DNA of 64,000 nt, taken from NCBI RefSeq assembly GCF_029714945.1, contig NZ_CP121634.1, positions 1,757,001 to 1,821,000 on the forward strand, given 5' to 3'. The notes under the pieces are model-generated. The model had not been told where the DNA came from. It made no database searches and saw only the letters and a program-made list of their open reading frames with translations. Of this stretch, positions 48,221 to 56,272 are shown in pieces (position 1 is the first letter of the stretch; every line of letters begins with the position of its first letter). A program made the translations under genes and the position numbers. The stretch comes from Bradyrhizobium sp. CIAT3101 (lineage in GTDB: Bacteria > Pseudomonadota > Alphaproteobacteria > Rhizobiales > Xanthobacteraceae).

Positions 48221-49219
48221 CTAGACCTCCAACACAATTTTGCCAATATGTGCGGAGGTCTCCATGCGCCGGTGCGCCTCGGATGCCTTTTCCAGCGGGA
48301 AAGCGCTGTCCATCAGCGGCTTGACGCGGCCCTCGCGCAAAAGCGGCATCACTTTCGCTTCAATTGCGGCCACCATGGCCGCCTTGTCCGCATTACTACG
48401 GGGGCGCAAGGTCGAGCCGGTATGGGTCAACCGCTTCACCATCACCTTGGCGATGTTGACGCTGACCTTGGGGCCGTTGAGCGTTGCGATCTGCACGATG
48501 CGCCCGTCGACCGCGGCGGCGTCATAGTTGCGGTCGACATACTCGCCCGCCACCATGTCGAGGATCAAATTGACGCCGGCCTTGTTCGTCTCCGCCTTGA
48601 TCACTTCGACGAAGTCCTCGGTCTTGTAGTTGATGGCGCGGTCGGCACCGAGCTTCAGGCAGGCATCGATCTTGTCCTGCGATCCGACGGTGACGAACAC
48701 TTTTGCACCGAACGCCTTCGCGAGCTGGATCGCCATGGTGCCGATGCCGGAAGAGCCGCCATGGATCAGCAGCGTCTCGCCGGCCTTCAGGCCGCCGCGC
48801 TCGAACACGTTGTGCCAGACCGTCATCAGGGTTTCCGGCAGCGCGCCGGCTTCCTTGATCGACAGTGCCGGCGGCACGGTCATCGCCTGGGCGTCCTGCG
48901 CGATGCAGTACTGCGCATAGCCGCCGCCGGCGACGAGCGACATCACGATGTCACCGACCTTGTGTTTTTTGGCATTGCTGCCGACCGCGACCACTTCACC
49001 GGCGATTTCGAGGCCGGGCAGGTCGCTGGCGCCGGGCGGCGGCGGATAGGCGCCGGAACGCTGCGCCACGTCGGGCCGGTTGACGCCGGCGGCCTGCACC
49101 TTGACGAGGATCTCGTCGGGACCGGGCTGCGGAACGGGACGCTGTTCCGGCACCAGCACCTCGGGTCCGCCGGGCTTGGAGATGGCGACCACGGTCATTT
49201 GCGCGGGCAGCTTGTCCAT
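48221..49219 (-). CDS. NAD(P)H-quinone oxidoreductase, PIG3 type
   Basis: This zinc-free MDR enzyme has 332 residues with GroES-like N-terminal and Rossmann C-terminal domains: VNRPDVAQRSGAYPPPPGAS, then LIHGGSSGIGTMAIQLAKAF as the nucleotide-binding loop. PIG3/TP53I3-like enzymes reduce quinones with NADPH. The ATG has AAGGAT upstream. It is divergent from the DUF1192 gene, an arrangement seen in Rhizobiales; the 116 bases between them probably hold both promoters. Confidence 0.94.
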   Translation of the reverse strand: MDKLPAQMTVVAISKPGGPEVLVPEQRPVPQPGPDEILVKVQAAGVNRPDVAQRSGAYPPPPGASDLPGLEIAGEVVAVGSNAKKHKVGDIVMSLVAGGGYAQYCIAQDAQAMTVPPALSIKEAGALPETLMTVWHNVFERGGLKAGETLLIHGGSSGIGTMAIQLAKAFGAKVFVTVGSQDKIDACLKLGADRAINYKTEDFVEVIKAETNKAGVNLILDMVAGEYVDRNYDAAAVDGRIVQIATLNGPKVSVNIAKVMVKRLTHTGSTLRPRSNADKAAMVAAIEAKVMPLLREGRVKPLMDSAFPLEKASEAHRRMETSAHIGKIVLEV

Positions 49220-49335
49220 GATGTATCCTTGAGCAAAGGTGCGAGGGAGAACGAGCCCTTTGCTTAGCCAGCGCGGTTCAGGCTGGCAACCGCCTCGGCC
49301 ATGTGGTCCGGCCCGCGGACGCAGGAGGAACGACG

Positions 49336-49527
49336 ATGCCGATGGAAGACGACGACCGCCCGCGCAAGAAGATCACCCACGAGATTGGACAGGATCTCTC
49401 ACTCTTGTCCGTCGAGGAATTGACCGAGCGCGTCGCCCTGCTGCAGACCGAGATCGCAAGACTGGAAGAAGCCGCCACGAAAAAGCGCGCCTCCCGCGAT
49501 GCGGCGAATAGTTTTTTCAAGTCGTAG
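49336..49527 (+). CDS. DUF1192 small coiled-coil protein
   Basis: The protein of 63 residues is acidic at the N-terminus (MPMEDDDRPRKK) and has a short coiled coil SVEELTERVALLQTEIARLE, ending SRDAANSFFKS. It matches DUF1192, a small alphaproteobacterial family of unknown function. The ATG at 49336 has AGGAGG seven bases upstream. It is divergent from the quinone oxidoreductase gene and followed by a family A repeat. Confidence 0.88.
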   Translation: MPMEDDDRPRKKITHEIGQDLSLLSVEELTERVALLQTEIARLEEAATKKRASRDAANSFFKS

Positions 49528-49541
49528 TGGGTTTATCACCG

Positions 49542-49690
49542 GTGTCGTCCCGGCCTAGTGCGCAATTGCGCACGGGGGCCGGGACCCATACCGCGTGATC
49601 TGTCTATGGGCTTTGACAGCGGTACCGAACGACGAGTCTTCGCCAAACTCCTCCCTGTGGTTATGGGCCCCGGCCTTCGCCGGGGCGACG
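49542..49690. repeat. Palindromic intergenic repeat, family A, with internal palindrome
   Basis: The arms GTGTCGTCCCGGCC and GGCCTTCGCCGGGGCGAC bracket GTGCGCAATTGCGCAC (49558-49573). The interior shares ACCGAACGACGAGTCTTCGC and CCTCCCTGTGGTTATGGG with the copy at 42899-43051, so these two copies are close relatives. Confidence 0.88.
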
Positions 49691-49762
49691 GTGAGAGTTC
49701 GTTCCGCTTCCCCGCTCGGCCTCTGGCCGACATGGCTAACGAACCCTCAAAAAATTCGTTCG

Positions 49763-49791
49763 TTTACGGTCGATTAAGCTTTTCACTTTAT
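49763..49791 (+). promoter_or_regulatory. Candidate housekeeping promoter of an intergenic small RNA
   Basis: TTTACG (49763-49768) and CTTTAT (49786-49791) are 17 bases apart, a plausible sigma-70-type promoter for this group. The expected transcript start is near 49798, just before the first hairpin of the candidate RNA. Confidence 0.5.
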
Positions 49792-49797
49792 GACTCG

Positions 49798-49896
49798 ACT
49801 GTCCTCGTTTGGACACCGAGTGGCTCCTGTCCACTCTGTTTGACGCCTCCCTGTTATCAACTTTCAAAGCCGCCGGTCTCCGGCGGCTCTTTTTTT
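49798..49896 (+). ncRNA. Candidate trans-acting small RNA
   Basis: The unit of about 99 bases has three hairpins. The first is TGTCC/GGACA (49800-49804 and 49811-49815). The second is GAGTGG/CCACTC (49818-49823 and 49831-49836), with loop CTCCTGT. A single-stranded stretch with GCCTCCCTG follows. The third is the terminator stem AGCCGCCGG/CCGGCGGCT (49868-49876 and 49880-49888), followed by C and T7. Both CTCCT and CCTCCC are complementary to Shine-Dalgarno sequences, as in several rhizobial small RNAs. No open reading frame feeds this terminator. It lies 172 bases upstream of the rcdA start. The exact family is not recognised. Confidence 0.65.
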
Positions 49897-50068
49897 GCCT
49901 CCGAAGCGTTTTCGAGCCGTCTAGTCCCGGTTGAATTCCGAGGAATGACCCGCGGAAACCATATCCGCGCTTGCCGCTGGACTCCGCGCTTCCCCCGCGC
50001 AATGATTTGTTCATCATAAGCCGGCGCCAAAGCCGGACGGGTAAACAGTTGCGTAAGGGGCGTTAACC

Positions 50069-50578
50069 ATGGAACGTTTGCAGGCCGACGGGGCTCTCGT
50101 TCAACTCAGCGAGCGTTTCACCAATTCTGCGGCGTTCGGCGCGCTGTTCCGTGAAGGCATGGATCTCGTCGAAGAGACCGCGGCCTATCTCGACGGCGCG
50201 GGCCGCAACGAGGCCAAGGCGCTCGATCGCGCCATCAGCCTGACTTACGCGACCGAGAGCATGCGCCTGACCACGCGCCTGATGCAGCTCGCCTCGTGGC
50301 TGCTGCTGCACCGCGCGGTGAAGGAAGGCGAGATGACGCTGGTCCAGGCCAACCGCGAGAAGACCAAGGTCAAGCTCACCGCCGCCGATCCCGGCCCCGC
50401 CGACACCATCGAGAAGCTGCCGTCGATGCTCCAGGAGCTGATCCATCGCTCGATGAGCCTGCAGACCCGCGTCCGCCGCCTCGACACCACCATCCACACC
50501 CCGCCGACCGACCACATCGCGATCGGCAACCCGCTGGTGCCGCATCTCAACGCGCTGAAGGCCGCGTTCGAGCGGTAA
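50069..50578 (+). CDS. rcdA: DUF1465 / RcdA-family protein
   Basis: The helical protein has 169 residues with LVQLSERFTNSAAFGALFRE and LTYATESMRLTTRLMQLASW, the DUF1465 pattern of Caulobacter RcdA. RcdA is an adaptor that helps ClpXP degrade the cell-cycle regulator CtrA. The function in rhizobia is inferred from the family. The ATG follows a GTTAACC sequence and a TAAGGGG-type ribosome site. Single gene; a family E repeat follows. Confidence 0.9.
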   Translation: MERLQADGALVQLSERFTNSAAFGALFREGMDLVEETAAYLDGAGRNEAKALDRAISLTYATESMRLTTRLMQLASWLLLHRAVKEGEMTLVQANREKTKVKLTAADPGPADTIEKLPSMLQELIHRSMSLQTRVRRLDTTIHTPPTDHIAIGNPLVPHLNALKAAFER

Positions 50579-50593
50579 GGTCTAATCTCTAAC

Positions 50594-50733
50594 CGTCACC
50601 CTGAGGTGCTCGCCTCTATGGCGAGCCTCGAAGGGGGACGGCCCGGCTGCATCTCGGCCGTTCATCCTTCGAGGCTCCCGGCGCGATGCTTTGCCTCGCG
50701 CCACTCGCACCTCAGGATGACGGGTCTGGTAGC
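50594..50733. repeat. Palindromic intergenic repeat, family E
   Basis: CGTCACCCTGAGGTGCTCGC (from 50594) pairs with GCACCTCAGGATGACG (to 50732). The interior contains the smaller dyads GCGAGCCTCGAAGG and CCTTCGAGGCTCCCGGCGC. It lies between the convergent rcdA and rpmE genes. Seen once in the window. Confidence 0.87.
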
Positions 50734-50752
50734 GACGGTAGCCCCCAAAAAC

Positions 50753-50783
50753 AAAAACGCCCCCGGTTTCCGGGGGCGTTTTT
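50753..50783. terminator. Bidirectional Rho-independent terminator between rcdA and rpmE
   Basis: AAAACGCCCCCGG (50754-50766), loop TTT, CCGGGGGCGTTTT (50770-50782): a 13-bp perfect stem with A and T runs at both ends. It ends rpmE on the minus strand and can end read-through from rcdA on the plus strand. Confidence 0.92.
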
Positions 50784-50806
50784 CGTCTCCAGCCTTGCGG
50801 CCAGGA

Positions 50807-51034
50807 TCAATCCTTTTTGAGGAAGCCCGAAAACTTCTTCTGGAAGCGCGAGACGCGGCCGCCACGGTCCATGAGCTGGGCATTGCCGCCGGTCCAGGCC
50901 GGGTGCGACTTCGGGTCGATGTCGAGGTTCAGCGTGTCGCCTTCCTTGCCCCAGGTGGAGCGGGTCAGGTACTCGGTTCCGTCGGTCATGACGACCTTAA
51001 TCGTATGATAATCCGGATGAATTTCGGCTTTCAT
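50807..51034 (-). CDS. rpmE: 50S ribosomal protein L31
   Basis: The protein has 75 residues with [33 protein letters not shown] and the C-terminal FQKKFSGF motif of L31. It has no cysteine, so it is the form without the zinc-binding CxxC set. The downstream terminator is strong. It is divergent from the ABC exporter gene by about 200 bases. Confidence 0.97.
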   Translation of the reverse strand: MKAEIHPDYHTIKVVMTDGTEYLTRSTWGKEGDTLNLDIDPKSHPAWTGGNAQLMDRGGRVSRFQKKFSGFLKKD

Positions 51035-51235
51035 GGCAATTCCTAGGGCGCCCGGCGCCTTGCTTGAGTGACTATCGAATGACGGATTTGGCCGGGTCTA
51101 TACCCCACAGGAGCCCCTAAAACAAGCCATTGTGGGGACTGGAGAACCGGGCCGTCACCTAAGGGACATCCCGGATTTGCCTCGCCCCCTGCCGCGGCCT
51201 ATGTGGAGCCAACGTCTCTCTTTTGGTCGGATCCC

Positions 51236-53062
51236 ATGAGCGCAGTAGAACGGCTTGAAACCGGGCCGGCAGAAGCCCCGTCGATCGAAGCCGAACTGAT
51301 CGAGCAGCCGGCGAAGGGCCGGGCCAAGTTGCGGCCGTTGATGGCGCTTGCGCCTTACGTGGCCCGCTATCGCGGCCGGGCGGTCCTGGCCTTCGTAGCG
51401 CTGACGGTTGCGGCGCTGACCACGCTGCTGGTGCCGGTCGCGGTGCGCCGGATGATTGATTTCGGCCTGACGCCGGAAGGCATCGCGCTGATCAACAGCT
51501 ACTTCTCGGTGATGATCGCGGTCGTCGCCGTGCTCGCGCTGGCGAGCGCCTCGCGCTACTACCTCGTGATGACGATCGGCGAGCGCATCGTCGCCGATCT
51601 CCGGCGCGATGTGTTTGCGCACCTGCTCTCGCTCTCGCCGGCCTTCTTCGATTCCGCGCGCAGCGGCGAGCTGGTGTCGCGGCTCACCGCCGACACCACG
51701 CAAATCAAATCCGCGGTCGGTGCCTCCGTGTCGATCGCGCTGCGCAACCTGATGATGTTCTTCGGCGCAGCGGCGATGATGGTGATCACCAGCCCGCGTC
51801 TCTCCGGTTTCGTGCTGCTGGCGATCCCCTTGATCGTGCTGCCGCTGGTCGCCTTCGGGCGCTGGGTGCGGCGGCTGTCGCGCAATGCGCAGGACACGCT
51901 GGCCGATGCGTCCGCCTATGCCGGCGAGCTGGTCGGCGCGATCCGCACCGTGCAGGCCTATACCAGCGAAGGGCTCGCAGCGAAGCGTTTCGGCGGCGAG
52001 GTCGAGCAGGCCTATGAGGCCGCGCGCACATCCACGCAGGCCCGCGCGGTCCTCACCGCCATCGTCATCTTCATCGTGTTCGCAAGCGTGGTCGGCATCC
52101 TCTGGATCGGCTCGCACGACGTGCTGACCGGCGCGATCACGCCGGGCCGGCTCGGCCAGTTCGTGCTCTATGCGGCCTTCGCGGCCGCAGGCCTCGGCCA
52201 GCTCAGCGAGGTCTGGGGCGAGGTGTCGGCGGCATCAGGCGCGGCCGAACGCCTGTTCGAGATCCTGCATGTGCAACCCGACATCAAGGCGCCGGCATCG
52301 CCGCGCGCATTGCCGGTGCCCGGGCGCGGTGAGGTTGGCTTCGATCATGTCAGCTTCTCTTATCCGGCGCGGCCCGACGTCAACGTGCTCGACGCGGTCT
52401 CGTTTGCGGTGCGGCCCGGCGAGAAGGTCGCGATCGTCGGCCCGTCCGGCGCCGGCAAGAGCACGATCTTCCATCTGCTGCTGCGGTTCTACGACCCGCG
52501 CAATGGTGCGATCTCGCTCGACGGCGTTCCGGTGAAGTCCGCCGACCCGCGCGATTTCCGCTCCCGCATCGCGCTGGTGCCGCAGGAATCCAACGTGTTT
52601 GCCGCGAGCGCCCGCGAAAACATCCGCTTCGGCCGGCCCGATGCGACCGACGCCGAGGTCGAGCGTGCCGCCGAGCTCGCGCACGCCACCGAGTTCATCC
52701 GCCGCCTGCCCGAAGGTTTCGAGACCCCGCTCGGCGAGCGTGGCGTGACGCTCTCCGGCGGCCAGCGCCAGCGCATCGCGATCGCGCGCGCCATCCTGCG
52801 TGATGCGCCGCTGTTGCTGCTCGATGAAGCCACCTCCGCGCTCGACGCCGAAAGCGAGACGCTGGTGCAGACCGCGCTCGAAGAGCTGATGAGCCACCGC
52901 ACCACCCTGGTGATCGCGCATCGCCTCGCCACCGTCTTGTCCTGCGACCGCATCCTGGTGATGGACCAGGGCAGAATCGTCGAGCAGGGCACGCATGCCG
53001 AGCTCGTCGCGGTGAACGGGCTCTATGCGAGGCTGGCGAGGTTGCAATTCGAGGGGGTGTGA
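51236..53062 (+). CDS. ABC exporter, fused membrane and ATPase domains
   Basis: The half-transporter has about 608 residues with six membrane segments (about 40-320) and an ATPase domain (about 355-600): Walker [13 protein letters not shown] loop [11 protein letters not shown], signature [15 protein letters not shown], Walker [13 protein letters not shown], and the switch His in VIAHRLAT. It belongs to the MsbA-related alphaproteobacterial exporters; substrate lipid or drug is unknown. The ATG at 51236 ([10 protein letters not shown]) is chosen over a GTG at 51203. It probably forms a homodimer. A family B repeat follows. Confidence 0.93.
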   Translation: MSAVERLETGPAEAPSIEAELIEQPAKGRAKLRPLMALAPYVARYRGRAVLAFVALTVAALTTLLVPVAVRRMIDFGLTPEGIALINSYFSVMIAVVAVLALASASRYYLVMTIGERIVADLRRDVFAHLLSLSPAFFDSARSGELVSRLTADTTQIKSAVGASVSIALRNLMMFFGAAAMMVITSPRLSGFVLLAIPLIVLPLVAFGRWVRRLSRNAQDTLADASAYAGELVGAIRTVQAYTSEGLAAKRFGGEVEQAYEAARTSTQARAVLTAIVIFIVFASVVGILWIGSHDVLTGAITPGRLGQFVLYAAFAAAGLGQLSEVWGEVSAASGAAERLFEILHVQPDIKAPASPRALPVPGRGEVGFDHVSFSYPARPDVNVLDAVSFAVRPGEKVAIVGPSGAGKSTIFHLLLRFYDPRNGAISLDGVPVKSADPRDFRSRIALVPQESNVFAASARENIRFGRPDATDAEVERAAELAHATEFIRRLPEGFETPLGERGVTLSGGQRQRIAIARAILRDAPLLLLDEATSALDAESETLVQTALEELMSHRTTLVIAHRLATVLSCDRILVMDQGRIVEQGTHAELVAVNGLYARLARLQFEGV

Positions 53063-53085
53063 GGCGGTGTCTCACGCCACCAACG

Positions 53086-53208
53086 GTGTCATCGCCCGCC
53101 TTGTGCGCACTTGCGCAATGGAGCGGGTGATCCAGTACTCCGAGACAATCGTGCTCAACCGAGAAGCCGCGGCGTACTGGATTCCCCGCTTTCGCGGGGA
53201 ATGACAGC
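53086..53208. repeat. Palindromic intergenic repeat, family B
   Basis: It runs from GTGTCATCGCCCGCC to CGCGGGGAATGACAGC and contains GATCCAGTACTCCGAGAC and GCGGCGTACTGGATTCCC. A degenerate copy of the internal palindrome (GTGCGCACTTGCGCA, from 53104) is present in the left arm. Confidence 0.83.
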
Positions 53209-53225
53209 GGAGCTTGTCGGCCCGC

Positions 53226-53495
53226 TCACGGACATTTCGGCGAGCCCATCGGCACGTTCGGCCACGGCCAATTCTTCCAGCTGCCGCCTTCGCCGATGCA
53301 GGCGGATCCGCCGTTGGCCGGAGCCGGGCTGTCGGCCGGAGCAGGTGTGCTCGTCGAACTTGGCGAAGGCGTCGTCTCGCTGGCTGCTTTGGGCGGTGCG
53401 GCCAGGCGCTGGTCGACATACACAGTCGACACATAGCCGGCGACGATGACGCCCAGGAAAACCGAAGACCCCTTGGCCAGATCGCTCAGCCGCAT
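53226..53495 (-). CDS. Small membrane-anchored Pro/Ser-rich protein
   Basis: The 89-residue protein has one membrane segment (about 10-28, SVFLGVIVAGYVSTVYV), a Pro/Ser/Thr/Ala-rich linker, and a compact end containing GSACIGEGGSWKNWPW and a final PKCP, giving two cysteines. GGAGAGG lies close before the ATG, which supports translation. I do not recognise a family. It lies between the ABC exporter and the GNAT gene, with a repeat past its stop. Confidence 0.7.
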   Translation of the reverse strand: MRLSDLAKGSSVFLGVIVAGYVSTVYVDQRLAAPPKAASETTPSPSSTSTPAPADSPAPANGGSACIGEGGSWKNWPWPNVPMGSPKCP

Positions 53496-53562
53496 CGATC
53501 CTCTCCATCTGCTTGCTTGATGTCACGCTAGCAAACCGCGCCGCGCTTTTGCGTGACGTCAG

Positions 53563-54009
53563 TCACGGCCGCCACGCCATCTTCAGCACCGGCCGTCCCG
53601 ACGTCGGGTTCACGTCCTCGCCTTCATGCGCAAAGCCGTTACGCTCGTAGAAACGGATGGCGCGGCTGTTGTCCTTGTTGACCAGCAGGGTCACGCCCGA
53701 TGGCGACAGGCGCTTGGCTTCATCCACCAGCAGCCTTGCCGCGTCCGAGCCCCAACGATTGGGGTCGACCACGAGCTGGTCGAGATAGCCGTCGCCATCG
53801 ATGGTCACGAAACCCGTCAGCGCGCCATCTTGTTCCGAGACGACGATCGCGGCCTTCGGCACCAGCTCGTTGCGCCAGCGCTCGCGCCACCAGTCCACGC
53901 GCGCGGCAAAATCGATCTGCGGATAGGCCTGCTGCCAGGTGCGATGCCACAGCTCGATCGTTGCCGCTTCGTCAGCGTCCACGTAGGGGCGGAGGCGGAG
54001 CGCGCTCAC
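53563..54009 (-). CDS. GNAT-family N-acetyltransferase
   Basis: The 148-residue GNAT enzyme starts LRLRPYVDADEAATIELWHR and has the acceptor-side DQLVVDPNRWGSDAARLLVD with an acetyl-CoA loop (PNRWGSDAA, less canonical than Q/RxxGxG/A), then NSRAIRFYERNGF. The acceptor is unknown. Its GTG start overlaps the stop of the OmpA/MotB-like gene by one base (TAGTG), so it is translationally coupled to the MotA/MotB-like pair. Confidence 0.88.
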   Translation of the reverse strand: MSALRLRPYVDADEAATIELWHRTWQQAYPQIDFAARVDWWRERWRNELVPKAAIVVSEQDGALTGFVTIDGDGYLDQLVVDPNRWGSDAARLLVDEAKRLSPSGVTLLVNKDNSRAIRFYERNGFAHEGEDVNPTSGRPVLKMAWRP

Positions 54010-55037
54010 TACCGCTCCGTCAGCTTCAGCTCGATGCGGCGGTTGCGCTTGTAGGCGTCTTCGGTGTTGGCGGTGTCGAGCGGCTGGAATTCGCCGAAGC
54101 CGGCGGCAACGAGGCGCTGGGCGGGGACGCCGAGCGAGATCAGATATTGCACCACCGAGATCGCGCGCGCCGCCGACAGGTCCCAGTTCGACTTGAAGTT
54201 CGCGCCGCTCACCGGCCGCACGTCGGTGTGGCCGTCGACGCGCAGCACCCAGGCGATCTCGGTGGGGATCTTCTTGTCGAGCTCGATCAGCGCGGCCGCG
54301 ACAGTGTCGAGCTCGGCGCGGCCCTCGGGCAGCAGCGTCGCCTGTCCGGTGTCGAAGAACACTTCCGACTGGAACACGAAGCGGTCGCCGACCACGCGGA
54401 TATCGGGACGGTTGCCGAGAATGGCGCGCAATCGACCGAAGAATTCGGAACGGTACCGTGACAATTCCTGCACGCGCTGCGCCAGCGCGACGTTCAGGCG
54501 CGAGCCGAGATCGGCGATGCGGTTCTGCGATTCCTTGTCTTTCTTTTCCGAGGCGTCGAGCGCTTCCTCCAGCGCCGCCAATTGCCGGCGCAACGCGCTG
54601 ATTTGCTGGTTCAGCACCTCGATCTGCGCCAGCGCCCGCGCCGAGACGGCTTTCTCGGAGTCGAGCGCCTTGCCGAGCTCGGCGGTCTTGCCCTGCGCGT
54701 CGTTGCCGGCATTGGCGAGGCCCTCATAGAGACCCTTCATGCGGTCGCGCTCGGTCTCGGCCGAGGCGAGGCCGGCCTTCAGCTGCGAGACCTGGTCGTC
54801 GAGCGAGAGCTTGCCGAGCTTCTCCAGCGAGAGCAGCTCGGTCAGCTGGGCGATCTTGGCGTTGAGTTGTTCCAGCGCCTTGTCCTTGCCGGTCACCTCC
54901 TGGGACAGGAAGAACTGCACGACCAGGAACACCGAGAGCAGGAACACGATCGACAGCACCAGCGTCGATAGCGCGTCGACAAATCCTGGCCAGTAGTTGA
55001 AGGCGCCGTCGCTACGACGGCCGCGGGCTAGAGCCAT
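54009..55037 (-). CDS. OmpA/MotB-domain protein with N-terminal anchor (MotB-like)
   Basis: The protein has 342 residues: a basic N-terminus, one membrane segment (about 20-45, VDALSTLVLSIVFLLSVFLV), a long coiled coil (about 50-190), and an OmpA-like peptidoglycan-binding domain (about 205-340) with VFFDTGQATL, DGHTDVRPV and the end YKRNRRIELKLTE. With the MotA/ExbB-like gene 24 bases upstream it should form a proton-driven stator-like complex. No flagellar genes are near, and the coiled coil is longer than in flagellar MotB, so a non-flagellar envelope role is likely (inference). Confidence 0.9.
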   Translation of the reverse strand: MALARGRRSDGAFNYWPGFVDALSTLVLSIVFLLSVFLVVQFFLSQEVTGKDKALEQLNAKIAQLTELLSLEKLGKLSLDDQVSQLKAGLASAETERDRMKGLYEGLANAGNDAQGKTAELGKALDSEKAVSARALAQIEVLNQQISALRRQLAALEEALDASEKKDKESQNRIADLGSRLNVALAQRVQELSRYRSEFFGRLRAILGNRPDIRVVGDRFVFQSEVFFDTGQATLLPEGRAELDTVAAALIELDKKIPTEIAWVLRVDGHTDVRPVSGANFKSNWDLSAARAISVVQYLISLGVPAQRLVAAGFGEFQPLDTANTEDAYKRNRRIELKLTER

Positions 55038-55061
55038 GCTCGCCTCTCAAATGCTGATTGC

Positions 55062-56102
55062 TTAACTCTTCTCGGGCTGGCGCGCGATGCGCTCCAAGAG
55101 GCGGCGGATCTCGCGGTTCTGCTCGCCCTGGCCGTCGGCCCATTCGCGGATCATCTGCTGCTCGGTCCGCATATGCGAGACCAGCGCCTGGATCGCCTCG
55201 GCGAGGCTCGCCATCGCCGCCGTGGTGCCGCGACTGGCGCTGCCTTCCTCGAGCACCGAGCGCAAGCGCTCGACCGCGGCCTGAAGTTCGCCGCTGGCAA
55301 CCCCGCCGCCGGCGGCGGCGGGAGCCGCGACCGCGACCTCGCCGGCGCCGTACTCGCGCACGGTGGTGGCGAGCCAGTCTTCGAGGTCGGTGTAGAAGCG
55401 GTTCTGCGCCTGGCTCGATTGCAAATCGAGGAAGCCGAGGATCAGCGAGCCGGCGAGACCGAACAGCGAGCTCGAGAATGAAATGCCCATGCCGCCGAGC
55501 GGGGCGGCGAGGCCTTCCTTCAGCGTGTCGAACAGCGCGCCGGAATCACCGCCGACCTTGAGGCCGTCGATCACCTTGCCGACCGAGCCGACCGTCTCGA
55601 TCAGGCCCCAGAAGGTGCCGAGCAGGCCGAGGAAGACCAGCAAGCCCGTCATGTAGCGAGAGATGTCGCGGGCCTCGTCCAGGCGGGTCGCGATCGAATC
55701 GAGCAGATGCCGCATCGTGGTCTGCGTGATCGACATCCGCCCGCTGCGCTCGCCGCCCAGGATCATCGCCATCGGGGCCAGCAGCTTGGGATGCCGGGCC
55801 GGCGCCAGGCCGGGATCGGCGATGCGGAAATTGTTGACCCAGGACACCTCGGGATAGAGCCGGATCACCTGGCGGAAGGCCAGGATGACGCCGATGAACA
55901 TCACGCCGCCGATCAGGGCGTTCAGCCCGGGATTGGCGAAGAAGGCCTGGATGATCTGCTTGTAGAGCACCACGCCCACCAGCGTGCACAGCACCAGGAA
56001 AACCAGCATCCGCACCAGGAAGACGCTGGGGGAGGACAGTTTTGTGTATTCGATGTCGAGGGAGGAGCGGGGCGAGGCGCCTGACGGCATGGCCGGTATC
56101 AT
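55062..56102 (-). CDS. MotA/TolQ/ExbB-family proton channel protein
   Basis: The protein has 346 residues with two N-terminal membrane segments (about 30-50 and 62-82) and the later MotA/TolQ/ExbB core: MTGLLVFLGLLGTFWGLIET and GLAAPLGGMGISFSSSLFGL, then a cytoplasmic helical tail. This is the channel partner of the OmpA/MotB-like protein. The ATG at 56102 is chosen; another at 56090 is possible. The three genes motA-like, motB-like and GNAT form one minus-strand unit. Confidence 0.9.
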   Translation of the reverse strand: MIPAMPSGASPRSSLDIEYTKLSSPSVFLVRMLVFLVLCTLVGVVLYKQIIQAFFANPGLNALIGGVMFIGVILAFRQVIRLYPEVSWVNNFRIADPGLAPARHPKLLAPMAMILGGERSGRMSITQTTMRHLLDSIATRLDEARDISRYMTGLLVFLGLLGTFWGLIETVGSVGKVIDGLKVGGDSGALFDTLKEGLAAPLGGMGISFSSSLFGLAGSLILGFLDLQSSQAQNRFYTDLEDWLATTVREYGAGEVAVAAPAAAGGGVASGELQAAVERLRSVLEEGSASRGTTAAMASLAEAIQALVSHMRTEQQMIREWADGQGEQNREIRRLLERIARQPEKS

Positions 56103-56272
56103 CCGTTACGAAGCTTGCTTGCATCCGCACTATGGCACAGCGCCGGCCCAAAAAAAGCGCCGGTTGTGCCGATTTCGGGGCTGATCCGGGAACCCAAAGC
56201 TGAAACCGCGCTTTGATACCGACGTATTTTGCAAAACTTCGGCATTCCACAGGCTTAGCTCGGATTTTTTGC

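Noticed and set aside
49558..49896. Reading the repeats and terminator at 49.5-49.9 kb as a CRISPR array or integron site
   Set aside because: There are no regularly spaced direct repeats or spacers; the pieces are one BIME-like element and one hairpin-terminator unit.
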